Shown here: positions 1 to 10,926 of the stretch, one piece after another | Layout of the letters: every line of letters begins with the position of its first letter | How positions within the stretch are numbered: the stretch's first letter is position 1 | Assembly: GCA_023974075.1 (NCBI GenBank) | Contig: CM043788.1 | Span: 23,851,912-23,915,911 of the forward strand | DNA from: Chaenocephalus aceratus | Taxonomy: Eukaryota; Chordata; Actinopteri; Perciformes; Channichthyidae | Direction of reading: 5' to 3' | DNA: 64,000 nucleotides | The notes under the pieces: model-generated | Seen by the model: the letters and a program-made list of their open reading frames with translations, nothing else | What the model was told of the DNA's origin: nothing | Databases searched by the model: none | Made by a program: the position numbers and the translations under genes

Positions 1-1835
1 TTCAGACATTTTCCAAACTGCAAGAATGTAATCGCATTTAAAAACAATACTGAAAAGAGTCGTCATTTGTCATGTGTGGGCCTACAACCTCTTTTTAAAA
101 CACTTTTACCAATATAAAAAAAAAAGTATGTCTGGGGAAAATAACTGAAAACAAAAATCAGGAAGGTTGTGTTGCAACCTAATGTTTTTTTATTATTATT
201 ATTAAATAAAATGTATATAAAAAAGATGACACCAATGGTGCTTTATATAGTTGAGAGATCAATTGAATTAGGTTTTGAATCTTCTGAAATGTCATGAATA
301 AGAAACTGTTACAAATGTAGTGTTCATGAGTGTCAGCTAAATACTATATTTACTGTAATGTTATGAACTGCAGTGCTTTTAATAGCATTCAAACAGTGCA
401 GCCACAAGTCTTATTAGTGCACTTCAGCGTGTAAAATGGTTATTAACCCGTGATCTTAGAAGCAGAAGTAAAAGTCATGTTAGCCATGAAACACCTCTTT
501 CTATTGTCATTAAGTGAAAAAGAATTCTGTGTTTGAACTACATTGAAGGCCAGTATTTTCGATATGCAAACTCAATAGCATAAATGTTGCTTTGAATAAA
601 GTGTATTTTTGAATGTCTTGGGAATAAATCCATATACTTCTCCATCTTTTTTCCTAGATTTCAATGACATTACCAGAGTGTACCCTGATGCACCTTCAGA
701 GAGAACACACTGCACAATGAACATGCAAATACAGAGTGTAAACACAAACAAACATATCCATATCAACATGTTATTATGGCTGTAAAATATTGACAAGGTT
801 GACATAAATGTTAAGGTTGATGGCTTCCTGTGGTACAAACAGCACACTACTGCTAAAATACAAATAATGTGACCTCTATTCCTTATTTTTAAGTAAGATT
901 CACATTCTACTGTCTGAGTAGCTGCTAAACAGTACTGGCGGGTCCAGACAGAACGGTACGGGGAAAGCTTTTGAATGTACCTATAATGATGCGAAACCAG
1001 CCGGTACACAACTCCTCAGCCATTCAAAGCTCTCTCCATGGACCTGCGTGCTGTCACCTCAGTCAGACAGAGGGATATAACGGAGAAACTGAACGGAGGA
1101 CGGAGATGATTCGCTGGAAAAGATAAAAGGAAGACGAGAATGAGGAGCAACCATGACTTTGCCGGACTGTTCACAGGACAAGCACGTACTCTGATGCCAG
1201 CATATACAATTAACAACTGAAAGTGTCCCGATGAGGGCGTACATACAACCAGGATGGAACACAACCTGTAGAGAATATTAATGTGGCTCTGTAGGGGAGA
1301 CAAGTCAAGTTTAATTAGAGAAAAGCACATTCAGAATTGACAATTGCAGGTAATTATGAACAAAACTAAATTGGTTTACTTCCCAACAAGAACCCCAGAT
1401 TAAACTCATCTGGCGCCATCTACTGTTCACTTTAACACATTGCAAATATCTGGAATATAGTTCTACTATACCTCTAGAAACAAACCCATCTTCCACTTCT
1501 ACAGCTGCTCTGTTTCATTTTTCTTCGAGATCAGTACAGTCAGTGAAAGTTAGTCACATATATCAGCAGTTGTAAAAATCACACATGTTCATTTAACACA
1601 GTGAAAAAGAGATATCCAAGTCAAAGCCATTATTTGATTTTCAAGATAAAACATCCACACTATCAAATTCAGACTGGGTTACTGCAACACTAAACCCAGT
1701 GTAAACTATGAAAGCATCATGTAATACAGGTTAGCTACAATATTTTAGCTTTAAACTATAAACTTGATACCTGCAGGTGCAGTATCACCAATTACATATT
1801 TTGATTTCATTGTCATAATTATAGATAGATAGATA
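1..1835. other. AT-rich intergenic or intronic DNA, no gene supported
   Basis: No coding region, RNA gene or bounded mobile element is convincing here. A 145-codon minus-strand reading frame at 572-1009 contains a hydrophobic run but shows no family resemblance. A short GATA-type run (about 1823-1834) lies just before the DIRS-1 insertion point. Confidence 0.5.
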
Positions 1836-1838
1836 CTG

Positions 1839-2030
1839 TAGTTCTCATTCATAACACTCCGTTCGATGTCTCACTATGGGATGTGCCTCATCGCGGAGCA
1901 AACAGAAGCATCAATCTCATTACGCCAATCCTGATTGGCTGGTGATCTTGACGTCAACGTCAGGGGAAATCACCCCCTATAAGTAGCCTGCGCCACGACG
2001 CATGCGTCATTCAAACACCTCTTCTCACTT
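1839..2030 (+). repeat. DIRS-1 left inverted terminal repeat
   Basis: This block is the reverse complement of most of 6722-6937, including the shared stretch that reads GGTGATCTTGACGTCAACG on this strand. A CRE/ATF-like TGACGTCA core lies in both copies (GACGTCAACGTCA context), so each end could carry promoter activity; that activity is inferred. Confidence 0.88.
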
Positions 2031-2416
2031 CAGAGCACATCTCGAACGGTAGCCGGGCTAGCTCAACAGTCCACAGACTGAACCCAAAGCTAATTTCGGT
2101 CGACGGGCGTTAGCCGGCTACCCTATTCTCTCACAGAGGAGTATTATAGTCAACCTCGCCGTTCTTCCTCTGGAATAAGGTAAGGTTTTGACTTCAAGTT
2201 AGCAACACACCAGTCGCTAACTTGTGTTTTTTCCCCTCACTACCGACACCACGGTAGCGAGGACACTTTTTTCTTCTCTCTTCCACGGAGGAGAAAAGGA
2301 TTACAGGAATATTACCATACCAGGTAATATCCTTGAGAGAAAAAGACCCACGCTGTCCTTTTTTCCCCCAGATTAAAGACAGATCGGTAAACACTTTTTT
2401 CTCGAACGTACCTGTC

Positions 2417-3130
2417 ATGAGCGGACCCTCTCCACGCCTCACGGCGAATGAGATGGATGCCTCTCCCCCTCACACCAGAGGAGTCAGGAACTCGGAGGCT
2501 CGGCGCTGCGGTTGCGGGTTGAAAGTGTCAGGCACAGACTCACACCAGATCTGTTCGTCCTGCCTCGGGCTGGAACACGCCCAGGAGGCCATCGACAACC
2601 CCGGCTCGTGCGGACATTGTGCCCGCCTCACCGTGAAGAGCCTCCACCGAAAGTTAGCGCAACAAGCTAATCTGTCGGGACGGGACCCCCTCATGTCCAC
2701 TGATCTGCCGACCGGCAATCAAGACACGGGGGCGTCTGCCGCAGAGATGGAGCCCCTCACTGCGGTCTGGGGCTCACCGACAGCGGCACCCGCAGAACCG
2801 GAATCCCGCGCCATATCAGGCCGAGATCCGGTGGCGGCAAGAAACGCGGGAACGGGGCCCCACGCTATACCAAGCTGGGGCTCCCGACTGGACCTCACCA
2901 CGGTTTCACCCGCGGAAGATGTCCTGGAGTTAGACTACATGGAGGACGAAGAGTACACCTCTGAGTTCCTCCTGTCTGACTCGGATGAGCAAGAAGACGA
3001 CGTCTTCGTGTCACCAGCTCAGGCTGCAAAGCCGGGAGCGATGGCTGCTCTCTCGGCGATAGCACACCAGCTTCGTCCTGTCTCAGTATGGACCTACAAG
3101 CCGTGTGTCAGCGCGCTGCGGCCAGACTAG
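2417..3130 (+). pseudogene. DIRS-1 gag-like ORF, truncated
   Basis: The frame opens at an ATG at 2417, although it is open from 2333. The N-terminal part has paired cysteines of the form C-G-C, then CSSC, then CGHC, within residues about 35-75 of the product. The same layout, including the motif CLGLEH, occurs in the gag-like ORF of DIRS-2 (51505 on), so the two are homologous. Residues after about 170 are acidic (MEDEEYTSEF). Near 3085-3115 the frame is lost: the next frame reads MDLQAVCQRAAARLD, which resembles the continuation of DIRS gag proteins. A frameshift therefore ends the product early at 3128-3130. Gag would coat element RNA in the cytoplasm; this copy is probably dead. Confidence 0.7.
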
Positions 3131-3131
3131 A

Positions 3132-4440
3132 CAAGTTGGCCGAGAAAATCTCCGGTTCCGGCTGCAGCTCATGCTCAGCCAACCCAGAATTTCGGCCAGC
3201 AGTCGAGGAAGAAGAAGCGAGCGGCGTGACAGCCCCTCCTTCTCCCCTCCGTGAATGTGTTCCCGCCGCCTCGAGAGATGCCTCAACGCCATCCTCAAGT
3301 CCGCACAAACACATGTCACACGTTGGTTGATTCCTCTGTCATTAAACATTTGCCGCTGACGCATCCAGGCCGAGGGCCGAGGGCGCAGCTCAAAAGAATG
3401 AATAGAAAATCAATAAAACCAATAAGCAGCCCGCCAATTTTCTCCCCTTTTGAGAGCAGCTACAGCATCTCTCAAAAGGCGGATTATTGACGGGTCTGTG
3501 AAGGCACCACCGCCACGCGCAGTGCCGGCTGGAGCTGTAAAGGCACCACCGTCACAAGCATGCGCAGTGCCGGCTGGAGCCGTAAGCGTGACATCTCAGC
3601 TGGCTCTAAGGAGCATGCAGCAGGAGATACTCACGACACCCAAGCTGCCTCGAACCCTGCTCGGTTTAAAACACCGAAGACGCAGAGGTCGCAGCCCATC
3701 CCGAGTCCCCAGCCCAGGCTGGAGACAAGGGCAAGTTGGCCGAGGAAATCTCCGGTTCCGGCTGCAGCTCAGGCTCAGCCAACCCAGAATTTCGGCCAGC
3801 AGTCGAGGAAGAAGAAGCGAGCGGCGTGACAGCCCCTCCTTCTCCCCTCCGTGAATGTGTTCCCGCCGCCTCGAGAGATGCCTCAACGTCATCCTCAAGT
3901 CCGCATAAAACACATGTCACATCTTTCTGTCTGAATAAACCATTTTCCGCTGACGCATCCAGGCTCCGGCCAAGGGCGCAGCTCAAAAAAATGAAAAGAA
4001 AGACAATAAACAGTCCGTTAACCATAAATCCCCTTCTGAGAGCAGCTACGGCCTCTCTCAAAAGGCGGATAATAAACGGGTCTGTGAAGGCACTACCGTC
4101 ACGCACATGCGCAGTGCCGGCTAGAGCTGTAATGGACAAGCCCGCCAATTCTTCCCCTTTGGAGAGCAGCTACGGCACCTCTCAAAGGACGGATTATTGA
4201 CGGGTCCGTGAAGCCACCGCCACACACATGCGCAGTGCCGGCCGGGGCTTTAAGGGTACCACCGGCACGCGCAGGCGCAGTGCCGACTGGAGCCGTGAGG
4301 GCACCACCGGTACACACATGCGCAGTACCGGCTGGAGCTGTAAAGGCACCTCCGTCACGCACATGCGCAGTGCCGGTCGGAGCCGTAAGAGTGACATCCC
4401 AGCTGGCTGGAGCATACAGCAGGAGATACTCACGATGTCT
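3132..4440 (+). repeat. Tandem arrays inside DIRS-1: 602-bp duplication and 45-bp repeats
   Basis: The block starting AAGTTGGCCGAGAAAATCTC at 3132 recurs almost identically at 3734, an offset of 602 bp. Each copy encodes a gag C-terminus-like run ending in SRKKKRAA when read in the appropriate frame. A second motif (GAGAGCAGCTACRGC...) occurs at about 3452, 4038 and 4161. Between 4204 and 4390 a 45-bp unit containing CGCAGTGCCGGCTGGAGC is repeated about four times. Because 45 is a multiple of three the reading frame stays open (15-residue units rich in A, V, P and G). This region occupies the place where gag C-terminus and reverse transcriptase would be. Confidence 0.8.
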
Positions 4441-4639
4441 GCCTGGGCTTCTCAAAACAGTTATAATTTATCTGTTTTCACAAACCCAGAGAGAGTCAAC
4501 CCATATTCCTAGAAAGAAGGGTTTTATCTATAAAGCCCACCGAGCGGAGTCAGATTACGGAGGAAAATGTCGTCGTAAAGCACCCGCTCAACATGGGCCT
4601 CATAATAAAACTAAACCCCGAACGCCACGGCTTACGGAG

Positions 4640-5480
4640 AGTTTTGGTGATTATGAAATGCGTAGTGGCACTACACCCGACTTTTCCAGTGCGGGACGCG
4701 CCTATGGGTGCAGTCCTTTCACGGAAGGTGGTCACCACGGACGCAGGTCAGACGGGCTGACAGGGGACTTACGAAGGTCGCCCGGTGAGAGGTCTCTAGA
4801 ACAGAGACTTCCAGCGGGCACGCGTAAACTACCCGGAGCTTTTAGCGGTGTTCCCCACCCAAAAATGCTTCCTGCCTTCTCTCAGAGGACTTCATGTCCC
4901 CGTGAGGACAGACAACACAATATCGTGTATGAACCGCCAGGGGAGATTGCGTTGTCTCCAGTCACACACACTGGCACACAAACTGATCCCTTGGAGCGGC
5001 AGACGTCTCCTCTCTCTGAGAACGACACAAGTACCGGGTGTTATGCACCTAGGGACAGAATTACTGTCAAAGGGTGCACCACTCTATGCAGACTGGACTC
5101 CTCATCCAAGGATCGGGAGTCCGCTGTGGGTGCGTTACGGCGGAGCCGCGTTAAGTCTGTTCGCAAAGGGAGAAAATGCTCAATGACAGCTGTTCTCTTT
5201 AATGCACGATTTAAACGCACCGTTAGGCGGGGACGCACTCGTACACGATTGACCTCCGGGTCCTCTGTACACGTTCCCACCCCTGGTTCTGTTACCCTTA
5301 ACTCCGGCCAGAGTGAAAGAGCAACGCCACACACTTACTCTGATGTTTCCACCCTAGCCCGCAATATACGGGCTGGCGGTGATAAATCAGCTGTTGTGCG
5401 GGCAGCCGTGGCAGCCCCCACCACGCAGGGACAGATTGTCTCAGGCGGGGAGGGCGATCCTTCACCCACGCCCAGAGCAC
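4640..5480 (+). pseudogene. DIRS-1 RNase H and downstream pol remnant
   Basis: Read across frames, the stretch carries the RNase H landmarks of DIRS pol. VVTTDA (about 4727) marks the first catalytic Asp. EGRPVRGL and a following PELLAVF mark the Glu region. HVPVRTDNT (about 4891) marks the next Asp, followed by NRQGRLR and HVPG-like and SKGAP motifs. The continuation after 5190 includes DLNAPLGGDALVHD, PPLVLL and LLSQAG. This matches the region after RNase H in DIRS-2 (54600-54900). Internal stops and frame changes show it is dead. The reverse transcriptase domain upstream, with its YLDD-type box, was not found, so a large deletion precedes this point. Confidence 0.75.
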
Positions 5481-5481
5481 T

Positions 5482-6540
5482 ATGGGCCTGACCCGTGAGT
5501 GGTACAATCTGAATACAGTGGGACTCCCTCAGAAGGTGATAAACACTATTCAGAGTGCGAGAGCTTCCTCCACCAGGTCTCTTTACGACTGTAAGTGGAG
5601 GGTGTTTGAGGAGTGGTGCCTTCAAGAAGGACACATCTCTTTTCAATGTCCTGTCGGGGTGATTTTATCATTCCTACAGGACTTGATTGATAAACACATA
5701 GCTTTCTCCACGATCAAGGTGTACCTGGCTGCTATTGCTGCATGCCATGTGGGCTTTGAGGGTAAGACGGCTAGCCAACATCCTTTGGTTTGCCGTTTTA
5801 TGAAGGGAGCGCGCAGGCTCCTCCCTGTCTCCAGGTCGCTGGTGCCCTTATGGGACCTGGCAGTGGTTTTAAATGGGCTCAAAATGACCCCATTTGAACC
5901 CCTGGAAGGAGCTGACATGAAACATCTGTGACTCAAGACAGTGCTGTTACTGGCCCTGGCATCCGCTAAACGGGTCAGTGATATCCATGCACTGTCTGTA
6001 TATCCCTCATGCACTCAGTTCGCCCCAGGGCAAACGAGAGTGTTGTTGAAACCCAACCCTACCTTTACACCAAAGGTGGTTGGTTCGTGTACCCCGATTG
6101 ACATTGAGGCATTTCCTCCGCAGCTGGTTTCCTCCGAGGAGCAGCAGCAGGATCTGTTGTGTCCAGTCCGGGCTTTACACGCATATATGGACAGATCAAA
6201 AGAGCTACGTCTTAATGACCAACTCTTCGTGTCCTGGGCTAAACCTCACAAGGGTAAGCCTGTTACTAAGCAACGACTATCCCACTGGATCGTGGAGGCG
6301 ATTGCTTTGGCCTATACGAGTCAGAATCTGCAAGCACCTTCGGGTCTGCGGGCTCACTCGACTCGGGGCCTGGCTACATCCTGGGCTTTGTTCAAGGGTG
6401 TTTCCATCCAGGATATCTGTGCAGCGGCAAGCTGGTCTTCGCCGCTCACTTTTGTCCGCTTTTACAGGCTAGACGTCTCCGCTCCAAGCGTGGCCCGAGC
6501 AGTGCTGGGCACCTTGTTGAGTCGGGACTCCACCTGTTAA
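5482..6540 (+). pseudogene. DIRS-1 tyrosine recombinase, one internal stop
   Basis: Two same-frame segments, 5482-5931 and 5941-6540, read through a single TGA at 5929-5931. The N-terminal part is helical, as in core-binding domains. The catalytic part keeps the first Arg in SAKRVSD, the box HSTRGLATSW with the His and second Arg, and the nucleophile Tyr in RFYRLD. The enzyme would join circular cDNA to chromosomal DNA. The same landmarks appear at 55037-55951 in DIRS-2, which supports the assignment. The single stop and the loss of reverse transcriptase mean this copy could not mobilise itself. Confidence 0.85.
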
Positions 6541-6600
6541 ATTCTGGTTGATCGGTGATCTTCGAGATAAGCTCGTCTGGCAATACGGGAGCTACAATAT

Positions 6601-6697
6601 CCCATAGTGAGACATCGAACGGAGTGTTATGAATGAGAACTATAGGTTACTTACGTAACCCCAGTACTCAGAGTAACATGAAGTGAGATATCTCACC
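6601..6697 (+). repeat. DIRS-1 internal complementary region
   Basis: The left half (6601-6643) is the reverse complement of the element's left end (1839-1880). The right half (about 6635-6697) is the reverse complement of its right end (about 6885-6937). The two halves overlap at CTATAG, so this is a template for joining the termini into a circle. Confidence 0.88.
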
Positions 6698-6721
6698 AGA
6701 CGGCCCTCCTTGCTATGGTGA

Positions 6722-6937
6722 AGCGAGAAGAGGTGCTTATTTTGAATGACGCATGCGTCGTGGCGCAGGCTACTTATAGGGGGTGATTTCCCCTGACGTT
6801 GACGTCAAGATCACCAGCCAATCAGGATTGGCGTAATGAGATTGATGCTTCTGTTTGCTCCGCGATGAGGCGCATCCCATAGTGAGACATCTCACTTCAT
6901 GTTACTCTGAGACTGGGGTTACGTAAGTAACCTATAG
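6722..6937 (-). repeat. DIRS-1 right inverted terminal repeat
   Basis: Complementary to the left end across about 170 bases (TGACGCATGCGTCGTGGCGC and the following TATAGGGGGTGATTTCCCC). It then continues with sequence unique to the right end, which is matched only in the internal complementary region. It ends at the TAG at 6935-6937. Confidence 0.85.
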
Positions 6938-6939
6938 AT

Positions 6940-8352
6940 CAGGGGTGCCCAACCAGTCGATCGCGATCGACCGGTCGATCGCGGGGAGATTCCCAGTCGA
7001 TCGCGAGATGTGTCTAAAAATAGAACAACAATATTCTGTGTTATCGTTAATGTCCTATATAACATAATCTTCCTGTGCTAGAATAATGCACTTGAACGCA
7101 TCAAAGCTTTGTGATTGGCCGGCGTGACCCCATGTGTCGGGGCGTGGCTGGTGGGCAGTGGGCACTATTTCGCTGAGGTTGTCCGTGTCAACCGTCAACA
7201 GGAGTGACAGTCCGCACACACACAAGACCGCAATTATGGCAGAAGCAAAAAAGCCCAAAATATATAATTTCACTCGGAGTGGGAGGATGATTATTTTTGT
7301 ATCTATTCCAATTCAAAGTCCATCTGTCTCATCTGCAATGCGAGCGTGACTTTATCGAAGAAGGGTAATTTAGGAGCGGCATTTCAAAACAGTGCACAAA
7401 CGCTACGAGACGGAATTCCCTCCTAATTCTGCCCTACGCTCCCAAAAGGACAGCTAAATGCACAGCAGTCCATTTTCACCAGGCCCAACAACAAGAGCAA
7501 GGCTGCTACCATAGCATCTTATCGTGTCAGTCACGTTCTTGCGAAACACATGAAGTCTTTCAAAGACGGCGAAGTTGTGAAAGAAGCATTCCTGGAGGCT
7601 GCCAACGCGCTTTTGGGGGACAGTAAAAATAACAGTAGCATTTCAACAGGTTTTTGATATAATAAAAACTCAAGTTAGATACCGTTATTAATCAGCTGTA
7701 AGTTTTAGTTTGTTTGAACTTATTCATTATAATTATTGTACAAAATGGTATAAGAATGCAAACTTAAATTGTCTATTATCAATTCAGGTTAAGAAACTAG
7801 TGTTGCTTGCATCCTATTTTAAAAAGGCATTTCTTTTTATAATCAACTAAAATGCTACAAAAAAGGGTTTGATTCTATTAATTTTGTCTCTTTTATTGCA
7901 CTTGGCAGCAGATTCCTGAGTAGCTTCAGATCTGAGTTGTCTATATTAAGCCTAATTTATACTTTTGTAGCAACACTATTTTTATATAATGGCAAAGAAA
8001 GGGTTCAGAGTTTTTTCTTTTTTCCTGTGTCAGCACTGTTCAATGTTTCTTGAAAACATTACCCACTGTAGTGTGACATGTGAATAAACTCCAACTCTGT
8101 ATCAACAACACTGTTGTGTAACTTCAGTTAAATACTTGTATGTGTGTAGATTAGAAAGAGGTGAGATAAAGGATCTGCAGTATTTTATGAAGTATTAATC
8201 GTACGAAGGTCAGTTTTATACAAGTAGAAGTGTGTATTTACCTGGCAGTAGGCTGTCAGTAATGGCTACGCCTCTCTATTTGGACTGGTAGATCTCAGCA
8301 GACTGGCAACTTTAAAAGTAGCTCTCGGTTCAAAAAAGGTTGGACACCCCTG
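6940..8352 (+). mobile_element. hAT-type DNA transposon, deleted derivative
   Basis: The ends are imperfect inverted repeats: CAGGGGTGCCCAACC at 6940 and GGTTGGACACCCCTG ending at 8352. The right flank is CTGTAGAT (8353-8360). The same octamer is split on the left by DIRS-1: CTGTAG at 1836-1841, and TAG plus AT at 6935-6939. An 8-bp target duplication and CAGGG-type ends are the hAT signature. Inside are the beginning of a transposase gene (7234-7623) and then non-coding DNA, so most of the transposase is deleted. The left end is rich in palindromic CGATCG motifs. Confidence 0.85.
7234..7623 (+). pseudogene. hAT transposase N-terminus with BED-like finger, broken
   Basis: The reading starts MAEAKKPKIYNF at 7234. 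After a frameshift it shows a C-x2-C pair (CLICNASVTL) and then, in another frame, HFKTVHKRYETEF. This gives a C2H2-type BED finger with H-x4-H. Further on, KHMKSFKDGEVVKEAFLEAA is recognisable as the region after the finger in ZBED/GTF2IRD2-like hAT transposases (family knowledge). At least three frame breaks occur and the catalytic domain is absent. The fragment would have bound the element's ends in the nucleus. Confidence 0.65.
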
Positions 8353-8360
8353 CTGTAGAT

Positions 8361-8572
8361 AGATGGGTGACACCTACGTTTGTAAAATAGAATAAGGGCA
8401 AGGATCCTAATATATTTGGAACATTTTATAAATGCTCCAGTTGGCAAAGACTTGTGAAAAATGAGCCAGATTACATCAAAAGCAGAAGATTCAAAATAAA
8501 AAAAGCAAATATGATTTCCTATCCTCATCCAATGTAGGCCTCTTGTTCCCTCTCTCCACCCCTATACCCTGC

Positions 8573-8604
<32 letters not shown>

Positions 8605-9125
8605 CCCTCCCATCCATCCATACAGTCGGCAACCAAACCCTCTAACTCCCTCCCTCTGACCTACTTTCTCTCCACCTTTGCTCATGTCTCGCACCAGTGG
8701 GGTGCAGTGTTGCACTGCTCTGGCTATTTTTCAGCGATGTATTCTCTCTGCATCTGTGTTGCAGGTCCAGAGCTCTTCTAAGGACGAGCACACACGGCAA
8801 GACAAATTCAAATGGGTCATCACTCTGTTACTGTATGAAAACATTTTAGAAGGGATAACTGTATGTTGGGGAAAACTGCCAGTATCATCTGGCAAGTGAA
8901 GGGGGGGATAAGGCATCATAGTGCCACCATAGTGCCACCATAGTGCCACCGGTACATTTATCAAATGTTACATCTGCAATCCTCCCTTGCAGAAGTAAAA
9001 TATTAATCTTGCACAATCTTTGCTCTTGCATTTGCGCCATAAACGGCTCGTGCTGAACAATTTTAGAAGGTTCATTTCTTTGAAAAAGATCCACAAAAAT
9101 ATAAATCCAAGTTGGCCTATCGCCA
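8361..9125. other. Intergenic DNA with a short CTGT microsatellite
   Basis: No gene is supported. A (CTGT)n run occupies about 8573-8604, and a triplicated 12-mer CATAGTGCCACC lies at about 8917-8950. Confidence 0.5.
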
Positions 9126-9128
9126 TCA

Positions 9129-9285
9129 ATGGGACTAATTTGGAGAGTCAGCAGCTTCAGGTTCCGAGGTGTCCACATCACTGAAGACCTGACATGGACT
9201 CATCAAACAAATACCATCACCCAAACAGCGGCTCTTCTTCCTCCGCAGGCTGAGGAAGTTCAACATGGACTCCAGGATACTCTGC
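9129..9285 (+). pseudogene. CR1/Rex1-group LINE reverse transcriptase C-terminal remnant
   Basis: Across two frames the sequence reads FRFRGVHITEDLTWTH and then RLRKFNMDSRILCNFYRSTI. This pattern (GVHI.EDLTW, then LRRLRKF, then FYR.TIE.ILT) is typical of the post-palm part of fish CR1/Rex1-group LINE reverse transcriptases. The fragment runs directly into the 33-bp array, which is made of its last 11 codons. Its downstream continuation is at 13970-14070. Confidence 0.65.
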
Positions 9286-9969
9286 AACTTCTACAGGAGC
9301 ACCATAGAGAGGATCCTGACCTTCTACAGGTGCTCCATAGAGAGGATCCTGACCTTCTACAGGAGCACCATAGAGAGGATCCTGACCTTCTACAGGAGCA
9401 CCATAGAGAGGATCCTGACCTTCTACAGGTGCACCATAGAGAGGACACTGACCTTCTACAGGAGCACCATAGAGAGGATTCTGACCTTTTACAGGTGCAC
9501 CATAGAGAGGATCCTGACCTTCTACAGGTGCACCATAGAGAGGACACTGACCTTCTACAGGTGCACCATAGAGAGGACCCTGACCTTCTACAGGTGCACC
9601 ATAGAGAGGATCCTGACCTTCTACAGGAGCACCATAGAGAGGATCCTGACCTTCTACAGGAGCACCATAGAGAGGATCCTGACCTTCTACAGGAGCACCA
9701 TAGAGAGGATCCTGACCTTTTACAGGAGCACCATAGAGAGGATCCTGACCTGTCTTCTACAGGTGCACCATAGAGAGGACCCTGACCTTCTACAGGTGCA
9801 CCATAGAGAGGACCCTGACCTTCTACATGAGCACCATAGAGAGGATCCTGACCTGTCTTCTACAGGTGCACCATAGAGAGGACCCTGACCTTCTACAGGT
9901 GCACCATAGAGAGGACCCTGACCTTCTACAGGTGCACCATAGAGAGGATCCTGACCTTCTACAGGTGCA
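9286..9969 (+). repeat. 33-bp minisatellite grown from LINE coding sequence (left part)
   Basis: About 20 tandem copies of a unit containing CACCATAGAGAGGATCCTGA. The unit is 33 bp, or 11 codons (FYRSTIERILT). Copies differ by a few substitutions (AGGAGC or AGGTGC). Two copies at about 9748 and 9855 carry an extra TGTC that shifts frame. The array resumes at about 13833, so the two halves were once contiguous. Confidence 0.92.
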
Positions 9970-10145
9970 TCAGATACGATACGATACGATATGACTTTAT
10001 TGTCAGATCAAGTCTGAAATTTGACTTGCGTCACAGCAGCTCCATGTCCAACATCAACAGACAAATATGCATACACAAATACATGAAACACAAACATTTA
10101 ACATAACAGCACAATCAGTGAGAGAAAAACATGCTCAAAGAGCCT

Positions 10146-10926
10146 TCAGCGTGCATTTGGTCTGGGATTTAGCTCTGCATTTACTGTGAGGACTGACTGA
10201 TGCACAAAGGAGTGCTTCAGTCTGACTTTATTGAATCGTGGGACCCTGTATCTCCGATTAGATGGTAGCAGTTCATATTCACTGTTCAGAACATGGTTTG
10301 GGTCGGAGATGATGTTGTTGGACAGCCTCACTAGGTTGTTATGATAGGCTGAGTCATAGAGTCTCTGACAGGGTTGACCAACAATCTTTGAGCAGATCTT
10401 TAACAGGTGGAGCAGTTTTGATTTTAACGCTGCCGACAGACATTTGTACCAGGTAGTATTGCAGTACTGTAGAATGGACATGATCACAGATGGAAAGAAA
10501 CAGAAGAATTTCTCTGCTCGCGCCAAAAGACCTAAGACGGCGGAGAAAATAAATTCTTTGTTTTGTCCTTTTGCACAGATAATCAATGTGTTCCTTCCAT
10601 GACAGCAGATGGTCAATAATTACACCCAGGTATTTGTATGAAACTCCCTGCTTGATTAGATCTGTATGGATGACAATGGGGACTTTATGGGAGTCAGATG
10701 GTGAGCCAAAAATGATTTCCTCAGTTTTCTTGGTGTTGATCTCAAGAGCATTGTTATCAGTCCACTCGACCACCTGATTTACAGCCTGTTGGTGCAGCTC
10801 AGGGTCGTCTGTGTTACTGAGCAGAGATATTATTGCAGTATCATCAGAGTACTTAATGATGAATTGATTTGGTGTGTTGGTACGACAAACATCAGTGTAG
10901 AGAGTAAAGAGCACAGCTGAACTCAC
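10146..10926 (-). pseudogene. LINE reverse transcriptase, second part, with a further frameshift
   Basis: This continues the gene above. The first segment (about 10926-10500) reads SSAVLFTLYTDV and FIIKYSDDTAIISLL, the palm motif with YSDD in place of the usual F/YxDD. It then has INTKKTEEIIFG, YKYLGVIID, LLSWKEHID and RIYFLRRLRSFG. A second frame change at about 10470 passes to the 10146-10616 frame, which ends with RYRVPRFNKVRLKHSFV, as in the C-termini of related LINEs, and a stop at 10146. At least two indels make this copy inactive. Confidence 0.8.

Larger units (their letters stand above)
1839..6937 (+). mobile_element. DIRS-1: decayed DIRS-type tyrosine-recombinase retrotransposon
   Basis: The stretch has the hallmark DIRS architecture. 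The ends are inverted relative to each other (1839-2030 against 6722-6937), and an internal complementary region at 6601-6697 carries the complement of both outermost ends joined head to tail. Such elements are known to replicate through a circular cDNA and to integrate with a tyrosine recombinase, without target duplication. Coding remnants run left to right: gag-like (2417-3130), repeat arrays (3132-4440), RNase H-like (4640-5480) and tyrosine recombinase (5482-6540). Reverse transcriptase is essentially missing. The terminal trinucleotide TAG is present at both ends (1839-1841 and 6935-6937), as expected for recombination at a 3-bp core. The element is non-autonomous now. Confidence 0.9.

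Noticed and set aside
572..1009. 145-codon minus-strand frame with a hydrophobic run (MLIWICLFVFTLCICMFIV)
   Set aside because: No family resemblance, no promoter or splice context, and the membrane-like run can arise from AT/CA-rich DNA by chance.
9286..9969. CRISPR-like regular repeats
   Set aside because: The units are directly adjacent with no unique spacers, and the genome is vertebrate. It is a minisatellite, as are the arrays at 50634-50738 and 43743-44075.
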